Counted from the first letter of the stretch, positions 30,475 to 41,395 are shown. The stretch is DNA of 64,000 nucleotides from Azolla caroliniana (GCA_043228905.1 JBHGNT010000004.1:8928001-8992000); one strand, 5' to 3'. Program-made: numbers and translations. The notes: a model not told the origin generated them from the sequence alone.

Positions 30475-31178
30475 TTTCGTAGTGTATTCCACACACTACG
30501 TGAAAACCATAAAATAATATATCCGATTTTAGATACATATAAATAAATAAATAACATATCAAAACATTTATCACGTGCATAGGGCAGGATTCGAACCCTG
30601 CACCTCCACGTAGATAAACCCCAACTTTACCATTGTAATAACTTATCTTCAATGTTATACATATAGATTTAATACGTATAAGACCTTTATTTATATATAC
30701 CTTTATTAAAAGGTAAAAATCATGTATTGTTTAGGGGGTGAATATTTTATTTACACGTGACATTAAAAGTGACTCATGCACATCTAGCGTGCATGAGCCC
30801 TATACTTAGGAAATGACAAAGCATCACATGCACATTTAGTGTGCATGGACACTTTTGGTGAAAAAGCATGAAGCCATGCTTAGCCTCTTCCATTTTTATA
30901 TAAGGAGGAGAGAAATATGTATAAGGTTGTTGATTAATATACAAGGATTGATCAATCTAATATATTCGTGGGATTCACGAATTTTGCCATCTAAATTACT
31001 CTTATAATCTAAATATTGTTTAAAATACACTAAACTCGTGGGATTCACGAGATTGCTATCTTACTTCTCTTTCCACTATTCATAACTAGCCTTAATTCGT
31101 ATTCCTCTTCCTCCTAGTCAAAAACCTCGGCGGTTCCCACCCGACTCACGTAACGATCCGGAGCCGAAAGGCACGACA
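30475..31178 (+). repeat. E 3' LTR
   Basis: 704 bp. It begins TTTCGTAGTG (TG mutated to TT) and ends GGCACGACA. It differs from the 5' LTR by many substitutions and small deletions, which suggests an old element. Confidence 0.85.
30579..30645 (-). other. tRNA-like unit in E 3' LTR, antisense to element
   Basis: The best T-arm of all copies: GCAGG and CCTGC (30584-30588 and 30597-30601) pair perfectly around GTTCGAAT on the minus strand. The loop is one base longer than the usual seven. The A-box side (ACAATGGTAAAG) is weaker. Confidence 0.65.
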
Positions 31179-31182
31179 ACGT

Positions 31183-32835
31183 TATTAACAGATCACCCTC
31201 AACACCCTTGGAAGGAGACACACCACAAAAAGTATGGACCGGTAAAGATATGTCTTACCAGCATCTGTAGGTGTTCGGGTGTCTCGCATATGTGCATGTT
31301 ACAAAGGACAAGAGAGAAAAGTTGGATCCAAAATCCGGGCCATGCATATTCCTTGGATACGGTGATGATGAGTTCGGTTACCGAGTGTGGGATCTAGTCG
31401 ACAAGAAGGTGTTCCGGAGTTCGGACATAGTCTTCATGGAAGACAAGACCATTGCCGATTGGGAGTCAGAGGAGAAGATGGACTCTAGATCAACCAACAA
31501 AAATTGGTTTGCGGACACAAGGACTTACTCGGTTGAATACAGAAAGTTAGCCGGTAACTGGATGACACTCGATGAACCGACCGGATTCGGACAAGAAACC
31601 GAACCGACTGAAGATGAAGAAGAAGAAGACTCTGAAACCGGACAAGATCCCGAATCAGATAAGGAGGACAAACAGACAGAGGAACCAGTTGCTGAAAACC
31701 AAGGTCGAAGATACCCTCTAAGGGAGAGTAGAGCCCCCCAGAGATTTCTGGATGCAGAACATGTGTTGCTAACCGACGAGGGGGTACCACAAGACGCAAG
31801 CTGACCATTGCGTGTTCGTGAAGAAATTTGACAGAGGCGACTTCCTGATACTCCTGTTATATGTGGATGACATGTTGATCGTCAAACGAGAGCAAATCAA
31901 GATTTGAATGTTGAAGAAGGCTCTGAAGCGGACCTTCTCAATGAAAGATTTGGGTTCGGCAAGACAGATTTTGGGGATGCACATCATCCAGGACCGGTCG
32001 AAGAAGTTGTTGTGGCTATCACAGGAGAAGTATATGACAAAGGTGCTTCAAAGGTTCAACATGTCGGAGGAAAAACCGGTCAAATCGACACACCTAGAAA
32101 ATTACAAGTTGTTCCGAAAGTAGAGCCCGAAGACAAAGGCAGAGAAGTCGGATATGACAAAGATACCATATGCCTCTGCCGTCGGAAGCTTAATGTACGC
32201 AATGGTGTGCACCCGGCCAGATATTGCATATGTTGTTGGTGCAGTCAGTCGGTTCATGAGCAATCCGGGAAGAGAGCACTTGAATGCGGTCAAGTGGATA
32301 CTCCGGTATTTGAAAGACACCTCAAGTATGTCCTCTAGTTTGGCTCCGGTAAACCCCAACTTGACAGATTCACGGATTCGGATATTTCAACTGATGCGAA
32401 TATCGGTCGGTCTACATCTAGATATGTCATGACCTATGCAGGGGGAGCCGTATCGTGGCAATCGAGACTGCAGAAGTTTGTTGCACTATTGACAATGGAA
32501 GCAGAGTACATGGTAGTTGTGGAAGCCAGCAAGGAAGTAATCTTGATGAAGGACTTCCTCGGAGAACTAGGGATCCGGCAAGAGGAATTCCATCTCTATT
32601 GCGACAGCAAAGTGCCATCCACCTTGTGAAGAATGCGGCCTTCCATTCCCAAACGAAGCACATCCAGTGGAGGTATCACTGGATCCGGGAGAGAGTAGAA
32701 GATCAAGACTTCGTGCTGACGAATATCCACATGAGGGAGAACGGATCGGATATGCTGACCAAGGTGCTTTCAACCGACAAGCTACACGCGTGCCGAAGAC
32801 GGATCAGATTAACGAGAAATCCCATGCTGGAGTGA
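31183..32835 (+). pseudogene. V integrase end, reverse transcriptase and RNase H
   Basis: 31271-31804 has FLGYGDDEFGYRVWDLVDKK, SSDIVFMEDKTIADWE and an acidic linker. At 31787 the sequence jumps from the linker to a point beyond the reverse transcriptase start (TTGCGTGTTCGTGAAG). LLYVDDMLIV follows in another frame near 31857. 32154-32835 holds the RNase H region (TKIPYASAVGSLMYAMVCTR). The DSQSAIH-type motif is frameshifted. Confidence 0.8.
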
Positions 32836-32845
32836 AGGGGGAGTT

Positions 32846-33150
32846 TGTTGCGAATTTGGTCCCTCTAGATGGGATCCGGATGAGAACCAGAGGAGCCGGA
32901 TCAGATGAGCCGGATGAAGGAATCGGATCCAGAAGGGTTCCGAATGAGACCCGGAAACCGGATCGAGTGAATCTAGATGGATCCGGTGCAAACCGGATCC
33001 AAGGACATATGTGTAAATATGTTTCATTGTGAGCCTATTGAGGTTATATTTGTAAATAGCCCAAAATTCATATAAGTATAAATATGACTTAGGACAATCA
33101 CTTTAGTATATGGTGTAGTAGTTGTTGCTAGTTGTATCATCGGTGTACAC

Positions 33151-33185
<35 letters not shown>

Positions 33186-33420
33186 CAGAACTAGTTTTTG
33201 TTGTAACCGCCGGTTGGCAAAGACATAGAGCTCGAGGTCATTGCCTCTAAGTCTCTCATTGTATTCTTTTGTCTCTTATAGTTATAGTTGGAGCTTGTGA
33301 GCTCCCGTGTTTTTTCCTGTTAGGGTTTTCCACGTAAACATCATGTGCCATCTGGTTTCAATTTGTTCTCTTCCATTCGTTGTTTAAGACTCGGTTGTAG
33401 CCGAGCGTTATTTCCGCACA
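32846..33420 (+). repeat. V 3' LTR
   Basis: 575 bp, TGTTGCGAATTTGGTCCC to TTTCCGCACA, preceded by the polypurine run GAAGGGGGAG. It contains a (GA)n run at 33151-33182 and TATAAATA near 33078. Confidence 0.82.
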
Positions 33421-34205
33421 ATATCGACTCCCACCTAGACTAACATTCTGTGTCGTTCCCCATACATCCTAATGGATTAAGTCGAGCTTGTTACGGCTCC
33501 GGTTTCTTTCGATGTGGAATGGAGGACGGTGTTGTTTCCCAAGCTGGCAAACTTCACAAATTTGGGCCTTCCGGCCACTGAATTTTGGTAATCCAAAAAC
33601 TTGTTTCTATTGCAGGGCCTTAAGGCTCAAGTAGTTGACGTGGCCGATCCTCTTGTGCCAGAGATCGATGTCTAATTCGATTTTCTGTCCTTTGGCAAAC
33701 AACATGGTGCCTACGTCGTTGGTGTCAAGGATGAACATCCTCTCGTCCATGCGTCATTCCATGATTATCCGGCCTTCTTCCTCGATGAAGCACCCGAGGT
33801 GCGTAAACCGCACCTGCATTCCCTCGTCGACGATCAGGCTAACCGGCACCAAGTTCTTTGTGATTGTCAGAACATGTAGTACGTTCATCAGCTTTCCCTT
33901 TTGTCCGACATGGCGTAAAGGGACTTCTCCAACATGCACAATCGGGTGAGTGTCATCTCCGGTCTTAACAACTCCCGGTTGTTCCGGTTTTTCCAGAAAC
34001 AAGAACCACTCTGGAAAGGCTCGGTATACAGTTGGATGTGCCGGAATCAACATACCACACTTCCTCACAAAGGGTTCCCGGTTGACCCCTTCCCGGTTTC
34101 GGATCCTTCTGATCCTTCTACATTGTGCGAGCTTTGTCGGTTCCCTTGTCCAGCCTTGCTGGATCCGCATTTATCTGAATCAGGGCGCTTCTTCCAACAC
34201 TCACT
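33421..34205 (-). pseudogene. M protease and integrase N-terminus
   Basis: Homologous to R 50450-51135. The protease-proximal part reads PEWFLFLEKPEQPGVVKTGD and HVGEVPLRHVGQKGKLMNVL. The DSG motif itself falls in a damaged stretch near 34050. The pre-integrase zinc region follows at 33480-33720. Confidence 0.72.
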
Positions 34206-35026
34206 TTCTCAGTGGCCTTTCTTGCCACAATACCAGCATTTCGTATCCGCTTTCGATTGCTGGTTTCTGGCACCGTTTTGACTCCCCCTGCTCATGGAGG
34301 GTTTAGAATTGTTGTCGGCACTATCTTTGTGCCTCTGATTCTGTTCTTGTCGGCTGCTACTATTGTGTGCCGACCCACCTTGTCCTCCATGCCCACGGGG
34401 CCGATCCGCCTCCAGATATAGCATCCAGCTATCCGATTGAGTGGTCCTTGACCCACTCGCGTGGTTTTCGTCGACCATCAACATCAATTGCAGGTCAAAG
34501 AGAGACGGTGGTTTCTCCCGTGTGAGGATAGCGATCCGGATGGGTCTGTACCTTTGGGCCAGACCACCAAGGCAAATTTGCACAATTTCATCCTCTTCTA
34601 TCGTGACGTCAATGGACCCTAATGCGTGCAAATCTCCTTTATCTTCACGGTGTAGTTTAAAATTGACATATCCTTTCGTCGGATATTGTTCAGTTCTTGT
34701 TGTTGTTGTAGCTTCCGGGCTGAGGAACTTGTGGCAAAAATCCTTTTCAGATTTTCCCAAGCATGTTTCGACATCTTAACATCTCTAATGTAGCTGATCA
34801 TCTAGTCGTGCATAGAGGACACAAGGTTGTACAGAACTCAAATTGCTCCTTGTTCCCATGCCGGGAAATCCTTTTGTGACAACTCCAACGCTATTTCATT
34901 AACACCCTCAACATAACTCGAGTATCCATGTCCGAGCAGATACCAGTGCATCTTGTATGACCAGGATGCATAGTTGTGTTTGTCAAGCTTCTCTATCGGA
35001 AGCGAGCTTTTCATACCTCTATCCAT
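34206..35026 (-). pseudogene. M gag with CCHC knuckle
   Basis: 34838-35026 starts MDRGMKSSLPIEKLDKHNYA. 34619-34801 and 34209-34760 continue with SARKLQQQQELNNIRRKDMS, DEIVQICLGGLAQRY and a Gly/Gln/Asn-rich tail before the knuckle start CWYCGKKGH. Two frameshifts and a stop. Confidence 0.82.
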
Positions 35027-35090
35027 CTTTCGTTCTTTACCGGATGTTAGGGTTTGTCTTCAGTAATTGCTCGTCGGCTGAGGATGTTCT

Positions 35091-35474
35091 TGTTACCCAG
35101 ACAAAGGGGTAGACGGACATAATGGGGAAGCGTCGGAGTTGGAGGTTTGGAATCGAAGTCGAAGTCAGATCGAGGAAGAGGATCGATGAGTCATCATTTT
35201 GCCGAATAATAGTTAATACCGAAAATTATAGTTAGTTACAAGTTTTGTAGTTCCTGTTGATAGGGCAATATGTATTTCTTGATGAGGAAGTCCTTCAGGA
35301 TTGCCTATAAAAAGGAACTGAAGGCATTGTAAAATCTATCGTTTTACTTTTAGTAATATAAGTTTAGTTGTAGGAAATCTCGGTGTGCAACTATTTATTT
35401 TCCGTCAATCTATCCTACTATAACTGTATTACGTAAGTAATGATCTCGATGTTGGCATAACATCGATAAGATTA
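35091..35474 (+). repeat. F 5' LTR, part 1
   Basis: Begins TGTTACCCAGACAAAGG. It matches 58773-59155 until H interrupts at GATTA. Confidence 0.88.
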
Positions 35475-36131
35475 TGTTAGGAAACAGGTCCCTCCGGATG
35501 GGAAGTGAGAAGAACAGTGTTGCCTCGGCCAAATCCGGATGTGAAGTACCCGACAACGGAAGACCTGGTGAGAACCGGATGTGGAGTACCCGGCAACGGA
35601 AGACCCGGTGAGAACCGGATGACGAATACCCGACAAGGAAGACCCGGTGAGAACCGGATGTTGCAGGCCCGGTGAGAACCTCTCACCGGATGAAGGGACA
35701 TATATGTAGATATGTTCCAGAGAGCCCACTGGGGCTATGTTTTGTAAATAGTCGAAAGTCATATTAGTATAAATATGACCTAGGGCAAACTCTCTGTGTG
35801 TGTGTGTAATTTTTTGTGTAACGACTGTACAGAGAGAGAGAGACAGAGAGAGCGATACAGAGCATTTCTTTGTTGTAACCGCCGCCAGGCGAAGATCGTG
35901 AGCAAGAGGTCGTTGCCTCTATGCTCCATGTTGTAATTGTTGGCATAGTGATAGTTTGGAGTCTATGGACTCCCGTGGTTTTTCCCTCTCAAGGTTTTCC
36001 ACGTTAACATCTTGTGTATTTTCTTTTCTGTTCGAGTACTTACCTCTATTCCCATTTCTTCTGTGTTTGATTGTTATCAAGTGATCTACGCTTCGGTTGG
36101 ACCGGAGATTATTCCGCGTATTTCCCTGTCA
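35475..36131 (+). repeat. H 5' LTR
   Basis: 657 bp, TGTTAGGAAAC to TTTCCCTGTCA. It contains about three minisatellite units (35560-35669), TATAAATA at 35768-35775 and a short GA run near 35831. Confidence 0.9.
35768..35775 (+). promoter_or_regulatory. H LTR TATA box
   Basis: TATAAATA, conserved at 39790-39797 in the 3' LTR and near 6555 in D. Position in the LTR fits the core promoter. Confidence 0.6.
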
Positions 36132-36133
36132 AA

Positions 36134-36147
36134 TTGGTATCAGAGCG
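36134..36147 (+). promoter_or_regulatory. H primer-binding site
   Basis: TTGGTATCAGAGCG two bases after the LTR, complementary to the 3' end of plant initiator Met tRNA, the usual copia primer. Confidence 0.9.
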
Positions 36148-36162
36148 AAACGACACAAAGAA

Positions 36163-36943
36163 AATGGACGACTCGTTGGGAGGCTTGTTCAAGCTCACCG
36201 GCTCCAACTACTCAGTGTGGAAGTCGAAGATGAGGGACATGCTCGTGGTCAAAGATCTTTGGTTGCCGGTTTAGTTCGGGGACAAAAGACCAGACAAAAT
36301 CGACGCCACTATATGGGAGGTGATGCACATGAAGACAACTGCGTACATACGGTGCTTCATTGACATGAGTCTATACAACAACTTCAATGAAGAGAGCAAG
36401 GCTCATGAGGTTTGGGAGAAGATCGGCATTATGTTTCAAAACAAAAATGTTGTTAATCAGTTGTCGATATTTCGGAAGCTAGTAAGATTCCTGTACCAAG
36501 ATGGCTCCAGCATGGCGGAGCACCTGAATGCCTTCCAGGGGCTGATCCACTAGGAAACATCATTGGAAGTACCTCTCGCCGATGAGGTACTAGCACTACT
36601 CCTGCTCGGTTCCCTCCCAGATAGCTGGGAGACGTTAGTTGTCACTTTGGGCAACGCCGGGCCGGAAGGGAAACAGTTATCCCTAGCAAGAGTGAAGTCG
36701 AGCTTGCTAGATGAGGAGGCGCGTCGGAAAGACAAGGATACGAGCTCCGACTCCAAAGCGCTCCTTACCAAATCGGAACGCAAAAGACAAAGGAACCGTA
36801 GTCCCCAAAACCGGGAAAAGTTGGGGACACGGTCAAAGTCAAGCGGGAGGCCTACCTGCTTCTATTGCGGGAAGCCCGGACACTTCCAGAAGAACTGTCG
36901 GCACTTCCAAAAAGACAAGGAAACCGACGGACCGGAACGGTAA
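36163..36943 (+). pseudogene. H gag
   Basis: Starts MDDSLGGLFKLTGSNYSVWK and continues after a stop with VWEKIGIMFQNKNVVNQLSI and SLPDSWETLVVTLGNAG. It ends with the knuckle CFYCGKPGHFQKNC and a Lys-rich tail. Stops at 36274 and 36553 (LIH then TAG). This is the copia nucleocapsid-type protein. It contains the only complete gag start of the D/H family here. Confidence 0.87.
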
Positions 36944-37963
36944 AGACCGGAGGGGGCCGGACCGGAAGGGAACGACGGCAATTGCGGCAAGTGAAGAAGA
37001 GTTGATGCTCATCACCGAGGAGAGTGAGTTGAACCTTGCCGGCGACGAGACAACGTGGGTTGTTGATTCCGAAGCGTCGTTCCACCTTACCTCGGACCAT
37101 AAATACTTCTCATCCTACATAGCCGGTGATCACGGTTGCGTCCGGATGGGGAATGAAGGTACATGCTAAATTGTCGACATAGGAAGCGTGTGGTTGACAA
37201 CACCAACCGGATTCAAGCTGCTGCTGAAGGATGTCCGACACGTTCCGGAGGTTTGACTAAACCTGATATCAGTTGGTCGGCTAGATGATGAAGGCTACAC
37301 GGGTAGCATCCGGAATGGAGTCATGAAATTCAGCAAAGGGAGCCTCATAGTGGCTCGGGCCCGGAAGGTCAAGACGCTATACCTGATGAATGCCCAGTTA
37401 TGCCCAAAAGAAGTGAATGTGGCTTCCGACACTGCCGGTGAGCTGTGGCATAGGAGATTGTGTCACATGAGCGTGAAGGGGATGAAGAGTCTTGCCGATG
37501 ACAACCTCATTCCGGTGAGAACGTGCATCTTGAGAGGTGCACTGACTGCTTGGCCGGTAAGCAAAACCGGACCTCCTTCCGATCAAGGCCACCGATCAGA
37601 CGTAATGCACCACTGGAGTTGGTGCATACTGATGTGTGTCAAGTGGACACAAAGTCACATGCCGGATCGCAGTACTTCGTGGCATTCATAGATGACCACA
37701 GCCGGAAGCTGTGGGCCACACCGTTGAAGACGAAGGATCAGGTGCTATCCGTCTTCAAAGAGCTCCACGCGAAAGTGGAAAGAGAAATCGGGCGGAAGCT
37801 GAAGGCAGTTCGAGCAGATAACGGAGGAGAATACCGGGGGCAATTCGAGGAGTACTGCCGCTCGAAGGGAATCCGGCTCGAAGAGAAGCCAAAGACGGAG
37901 ATATCCTCTCAGAGAGAGAAGGGCCCCCCCAGAGATTTCCAAATGCAGAGCATGTGCTGCTGA
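36944..37963 (+). pseudogene. H protease and integrase (truncated)
   Basis: The protease motif reads WVVDSEASFHLT, with the catalytic Gly replaced by Glu. The pre-integrase zinc domain (LWHRRLCHMSVKGMKSL) and integrase core follow, with LVHTDVCQVDTKSH and VRADNGGEYRGQFEEY. After GIRLE at about 37882 the sequence jumps to the linker before reverse transcriptase. This removes the catalytic Glu region and the integrase C-terminus, which are present in D and V. Confidence 0.87.
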
Positions 37964-39536
37964 CCGATGAGGGGGAGCCGGAAAGCTTCGAAGAAGCGAA
38001 GGATGACACCAATAGCCGCAAGTGGTTGAGTGCCATGCAGGACGAGATGGATTCCTTGCATGAGAACCACACGTATGAATTGGTGGAGTTGCCGAAAGGA
38101 AAGAGGGCACTCCGAAAGAAGTGGGTGTACAAGTTGAAACCGGGAGATGCCGGCAACCCTCCAAGGTACAAAGCCAGGATCGTGGTGAAGGGGTTCCAGC
38201 AGAAGAAGGGCGTGAACTTCAATGAGATATTTACCCCAGTAGTAAAGTCTGGACGGTTCTGAGCATAGCGGCAAGCATGGACCTCGAGGTAGAGCAGCTG
38301 GACGTGAAGAAGACATTTCTTCACGGTGACCTCGAAGAGGAGATCTACATGCAGCAACCGGAAGGATTCGTGGAGAAAGGGAAGGAGCACCTGGTTTGCC
38401 GGTTGAAGAAGAGCCTGTACGGACTAAAGCAGGCTCCCCGACAATGGTACCGGAAATTCGACTCCTTCATGACCAACCAAGGGTATCACAAAATGCAAAC
38501 CGATCACTGCGTGTTTGTGAAGGAGTTCGAAGGAGGCGACTTCCTGATACTCCTTCTGTACGTGGACAACATGTTGATCGTTGGACGGGACCAAGCCAAA
38601 ATACGGATGCTGAAGAAGGCACTCAACCGAACTTTTTCAATGAAAGACTTGGGTCCGGCAAGACAGATACTGGGGATGCACATCATCCGGAACCAGTCAA
38701 AGAAGCAATTGTGGTTGTCACAGGAGAAATATGTGACAAAGGTGCTTTAGCGGTTCAACATGTTAGAAGCAAAACCGATCGGATTGACACTCCCGACAAA
38801 CTGCAGACTATCTGGTAAGCAAAGCCCGAAGACGAAAGCAGAGAAGGCAGATATGGTCAAGGTTCCATATGCCTCTGTCATCGGGAGCTTGATGTACGCA
38901 ATGGTGTGTACTCGGCCGGATATTGGATACGCAGTCAGAGTGGTGAGCCGGTTTATGAGCAATCCCGACAAGGAGCACTGGAACGTGGTCAAATGGATAC
39001 TCTGGTACTTGAAGGGCACTTCGAATATGTGTCTCCGATTCGGCTCCAGTAAACCTCAACTTGATGGTTTTACAGATTCGGACATGTCGGTTGATGTGGA
39101 TACCAGCCGGTCTACATCCGGGTATGTAATGACATATGCAGGGGGAGTTGTCTCATGGCAATCGAGGCTACAGAAGATGGTTGCGTTGTCAACCACGGAA
39201 GCGGAGTACATGGCAGCTGTGGACGCCGGCAAGGAAATATTATGGATGAAGGACTTCATCGGTGAGCTCGGTATCCGGCAAGATGAATATCGGCTCTATT
39301 GTGATAGTCAAAGTGCCATCCACCTTGCTAAGAACTCAGCGTACCATTCCAGGACGAAGCACATGCAGCGTAGGTATCATTGGATCCGGGAGCGAGTAGA
39401 AGATCGAGAGTTCGCGTTGACGAAGATCCACACGGCCGAGAACGGGTCAGATATGCTGACCAAAGTACTGATACTCGACAAGTTGGATGCATGTCAGAAG
39501 CGGATTGGACTAGTAAGACATCCCATGCCGGAGTGA
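37964..39536 (+). pseudogene. H reverse transcriptase and RNase H
   Basis: WLSAMQDEMDSLHENHTYEL and KKWVYKLKPGD open the domain. A small deletion near 38250 shifts the frame. The catalytic box reads LLLYVDNMLIVG, with Asp changed to Asn. After a TAG, 38760-39536 is a continuous RNase H frame (MCLRFGSS, STTEAEYMAA, YCDSQSAIHLAKNSAYHSRT) that ends at PMPE next to the polypurine tract. Reads without interruption across the point where C split D. Confidence 0.9.
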
Positions 39537-39545
39537 AGGGGGAGT
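39535..39545 (+). promoter_or_regulatory. H polypurine tract
   Basis: GAAGGGGGAG immediately precedes the 3' LTR, as in V (32835-32843). Confidence 0.75.
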
Positions 39546-40153
39546 TGCTCATCAACACTGTTCTTCTCACTTCCCATCCGGAGGGACCTGCTAAATCCGG
39601 ATGTGGAGTACCCGGCAAACGAAGACCTGGTGAGAACCGGATTACGAGTACCAGGCAAGGAAGACCCGGTGAGAACCGGATGTTGCAGGCCCAGTGAGAA
39701 CCTCTCACCGGATGAAGGGACATATATGTAAATATGTTCTAGAGAGCCCACTAGGGCTATGTTTTGTAAATAGCCAAAAGTCATATTAGTATAAATATGA
39801 CCTAGGGCAAACTCTCTGTGTGTGTGTGTAATTTTTTGTGTAACGACTGTACAAAGAGAGAGAGACAGAGAGAGCGATACAGAGCATGTCTCTGTTGTAA
39901 CCGCCAACAGGCGAAGATCGTGAGCAAGAGGTTGTTGCCTCTATGCTCCATGTTGTAATTGTTGGCATAGTGATAGTTTGGAGTCTATGGACTCTCGTGG
40001 TTTTTCCCTCTTAGGGTTTTCCACGTTAACATCCTGTGTATTCTCTTTTCTGTTCGGGTAGTTACCTCTATTCCCATTTCTTCTGTGTTCGATTGTTATC
40101 AAGTGATCTACGCTTCAGTTGGACCGGAGATTATTCCGCGTATTTCCATGTCA
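39546..40153 (+). repeat. H 3' LTR with internal inversion
   Basis: 608 bp. 39553-39589 is the exact reverse complement of 35486-35522 in the 5' LTR. It has two minisatellite units instead of three. The rest is collinear and very similar. Confidence 0.9.
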
Positions 40154-40270
40154 GATTACAGTAACTTAGTATCTATTTGCACAACCACAATTCTTTGATA
40201 GAACATTTAGTACGAAACATTCGAACTCCGTTGTGTGTCGGTGACAGAGTCGGTTGTCGGCTGAACAACA
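40154..40270 (+). repeat. F 5' LTR, part 2
   Basis: Resumes at the duplicated GATTA, matches 59151-59245, and ends GGCTGAACAACA. Confidence 0.82.
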
Positions 40271-40278
40271 TAGTGTAA

Positions 40279-40296
40279 TTTTGGGATGCCTGGTTA
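40279..40296 (+). promoter_or_regulatory. F primer-binding site
   Basis: TTTTGGGATGCCTGGTTAC aligns with the G site TTTGGCACGCCCGGTTAC. The differences are mostly C-to-T or G-to-A changes. Confidence 0.58.
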
Positions 40297-40328
40297 CATC
40301 TGCAATTAGCAAAGAACAAGTCGAATGG

Positions 40329-41007
40329 ATGTCGTCGTCTGAACCAGATACATCAGTTGATCGTAAACGTCCTCGTACACGTTCGGTTACAAAGTGTGTC
40401 AAAGAGGATTTTGTTGCGGTGGTACAACAAGAAACAGGTCGGAGGTGGTCTTAGTTCCTGACTTAACTGACAGTGAGTTAGACAGAGATTAGTCGGAAGA
40501 GGTATCATTTTACGATATCTGGAGTGAAGACAAGATGCCTTACCGTTACTCGAAATTTCGAGAAGGCGCTGATGTAGAAGCGCATATTAGGGATTTCTTA
40601 ACAACATGGGAAATAAACCATGGGGCTCAGCGACTATCAACCGCAGCCGAGGATAAGTGTAAAATAGTTGAGTTTGTTTTATCATTAGATGGCCAGTCGG
40701 CAAATTGGTTGGCTCGAAATGGTTTCCGAGCGTTTGAAACATTCCAACAATTAACCAAAAAATTTCTTCAATTGTTTCATCGACAGATTTCTCAGAAGGA
40801 TCTGATAGTACAATTTTATGCATTGTATCAAGAACCCAATGAAATGTTGTCACAATTTGTCATTCGCTTTCAGAATCTACAGCTACAAATTTTCAAGCCG
40901 ATTCCAGATCACGAACTAAAGGATATCTTTCTAGAGGCAATTCAGGAACCACTACGAACAACACTAGCGGTGTTCGATTTCCGAAATCAGTCAATTGAGC
41001 AAGTGAA
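40329..41007 (+). pseudogene. F gag, N-terminal capsid part
   Basis: A short frame from 40329 (MSSSEPDTSVDRKRPRTRSV) is frameshifted into the main frame at 40535. That frame has KFREGADVEAHIRDFLTTWE, LSLDGQSANWLARNGF, LFHRQISQKDLIVQFYALYQ and NQSIEQV. It matches G gag domain by domain. L interrupts after GTGAA. Confidence 0.83.
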
Positions 41008-41350
41008 TGTTGTTGGGTGGGGGGTGAAACCTAGAATGGCTTCACCCCCCTCCCAAGGGGTTAAGTTAGAGAGAGCTAGAAAGAAATGCAAATGGAAAAT
41101 GACACAAAAATGAGAGGGGAAAAATGTATATTTTCATACATACCCCATAGGGGGTTTATATAATGAACCTAATGTAACGGTTACATGACCGTTATAAATA
41201 AGACCATTACACATTCTTGTACACATGCACATAATTGTGCATGTGTCCATACACATACTCATCCTCACACACTCATTTACTTTACACATACATATCAACC
41301 ACATCATTACACATACCCTTATGCCTCCCCTTATATTCTTACGGGTAACA
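41008..41350 (+). repeat. L 5' LTR (short form)
   Basis: 343 bp. First 45 bp and last 200 bp match the 3' LTR. TATAAATA at 41193-41200. Lacks the roughly 0.65-kb segment found in the 3' LTR. Confidence 0.85.
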
Positions 41351-41352
41351 CA

Positions 41353-41370
41353 TGGCACGCCTGTGGGACA
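41353..41370 (+). promoter_or_regulatory. L primer-binding site
   Basis: TGGCACGCCTGTGGGACA two bases after the LTR. It shares TGGCACGCC with G. Confidence 0.72.
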
Positions 41371-41395
41371 GTGCATTGCACGGTGAACCCACTCG

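Larger units (their letters stand above)
28284..31178 (+). mobile_element. Gypsy deletion derivative E (gag plus pol tail only)
   Basis: Two LTRs (28284-29009 and 30475-31178) flank only 1465 bp. The interior holds a primer site, gag like that of B, a short piece like the very end of C pol, and a polypurine tract (GGAGGAGGCGAG). Protease, reverse transcriptase, RNase H and most of integrase are missing, so it could only move with enzymes supplied by a relative. Flanking 4-mers GCGT and ACGT differ by one base, and the flanks are copias in opposite orientations. Confidence 0.87.
31179..33420 (+). mobile_element. Ty1/copia remnant V (integrase to 3' LTR)
   Basis: Integrase C-terminus, reverse transcriptase with an internal deletion, RNase H and a 3' LTR (32846-33420), D/H family. 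The 5' half is replaced by E. The 3' LTR ends exactly where copia M integrase starts, so V probably inserted into M. Confidence 0.85.
33421..35090 (-). mobile_element. Ty1/copia remnant M (gag to integrase start)
   Basis: Minus-strand gag, zinc knuckle, protease and integrase N-terminal zinc region, K/R/O family. It is bounded by the V LTR on the left and by the F LTR at 35091, which cuts it just before its own primer site. Its 5' LTR is expected beyond the right window edge, on the other side of F. Confidence 0.82.
35475..40153 (+). mobile_element. Ty1/copia element H, full length, duplication GATTA
   Basis: 4679 bp with LTRs at 35475-36131 and 39546-40153, an initiator-Met-type primer site and the complete order gag, protease, integrase, reverse transcriptase, RNase H. 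GATTA flanks it at 35470-35474 and 40154-40158; the F 3' LTR shows the empty site near 59150. Integrase has an internal deletion and protease and YVDD boxes are mutated, so it is not autonomous now. Confidence 0.93.

Noticed and set aside
35086-35090. GTTCT as the target duplication of F
   Set aside because: The partner flank would lie to the right of O, outside the window, so it cannot be tested.
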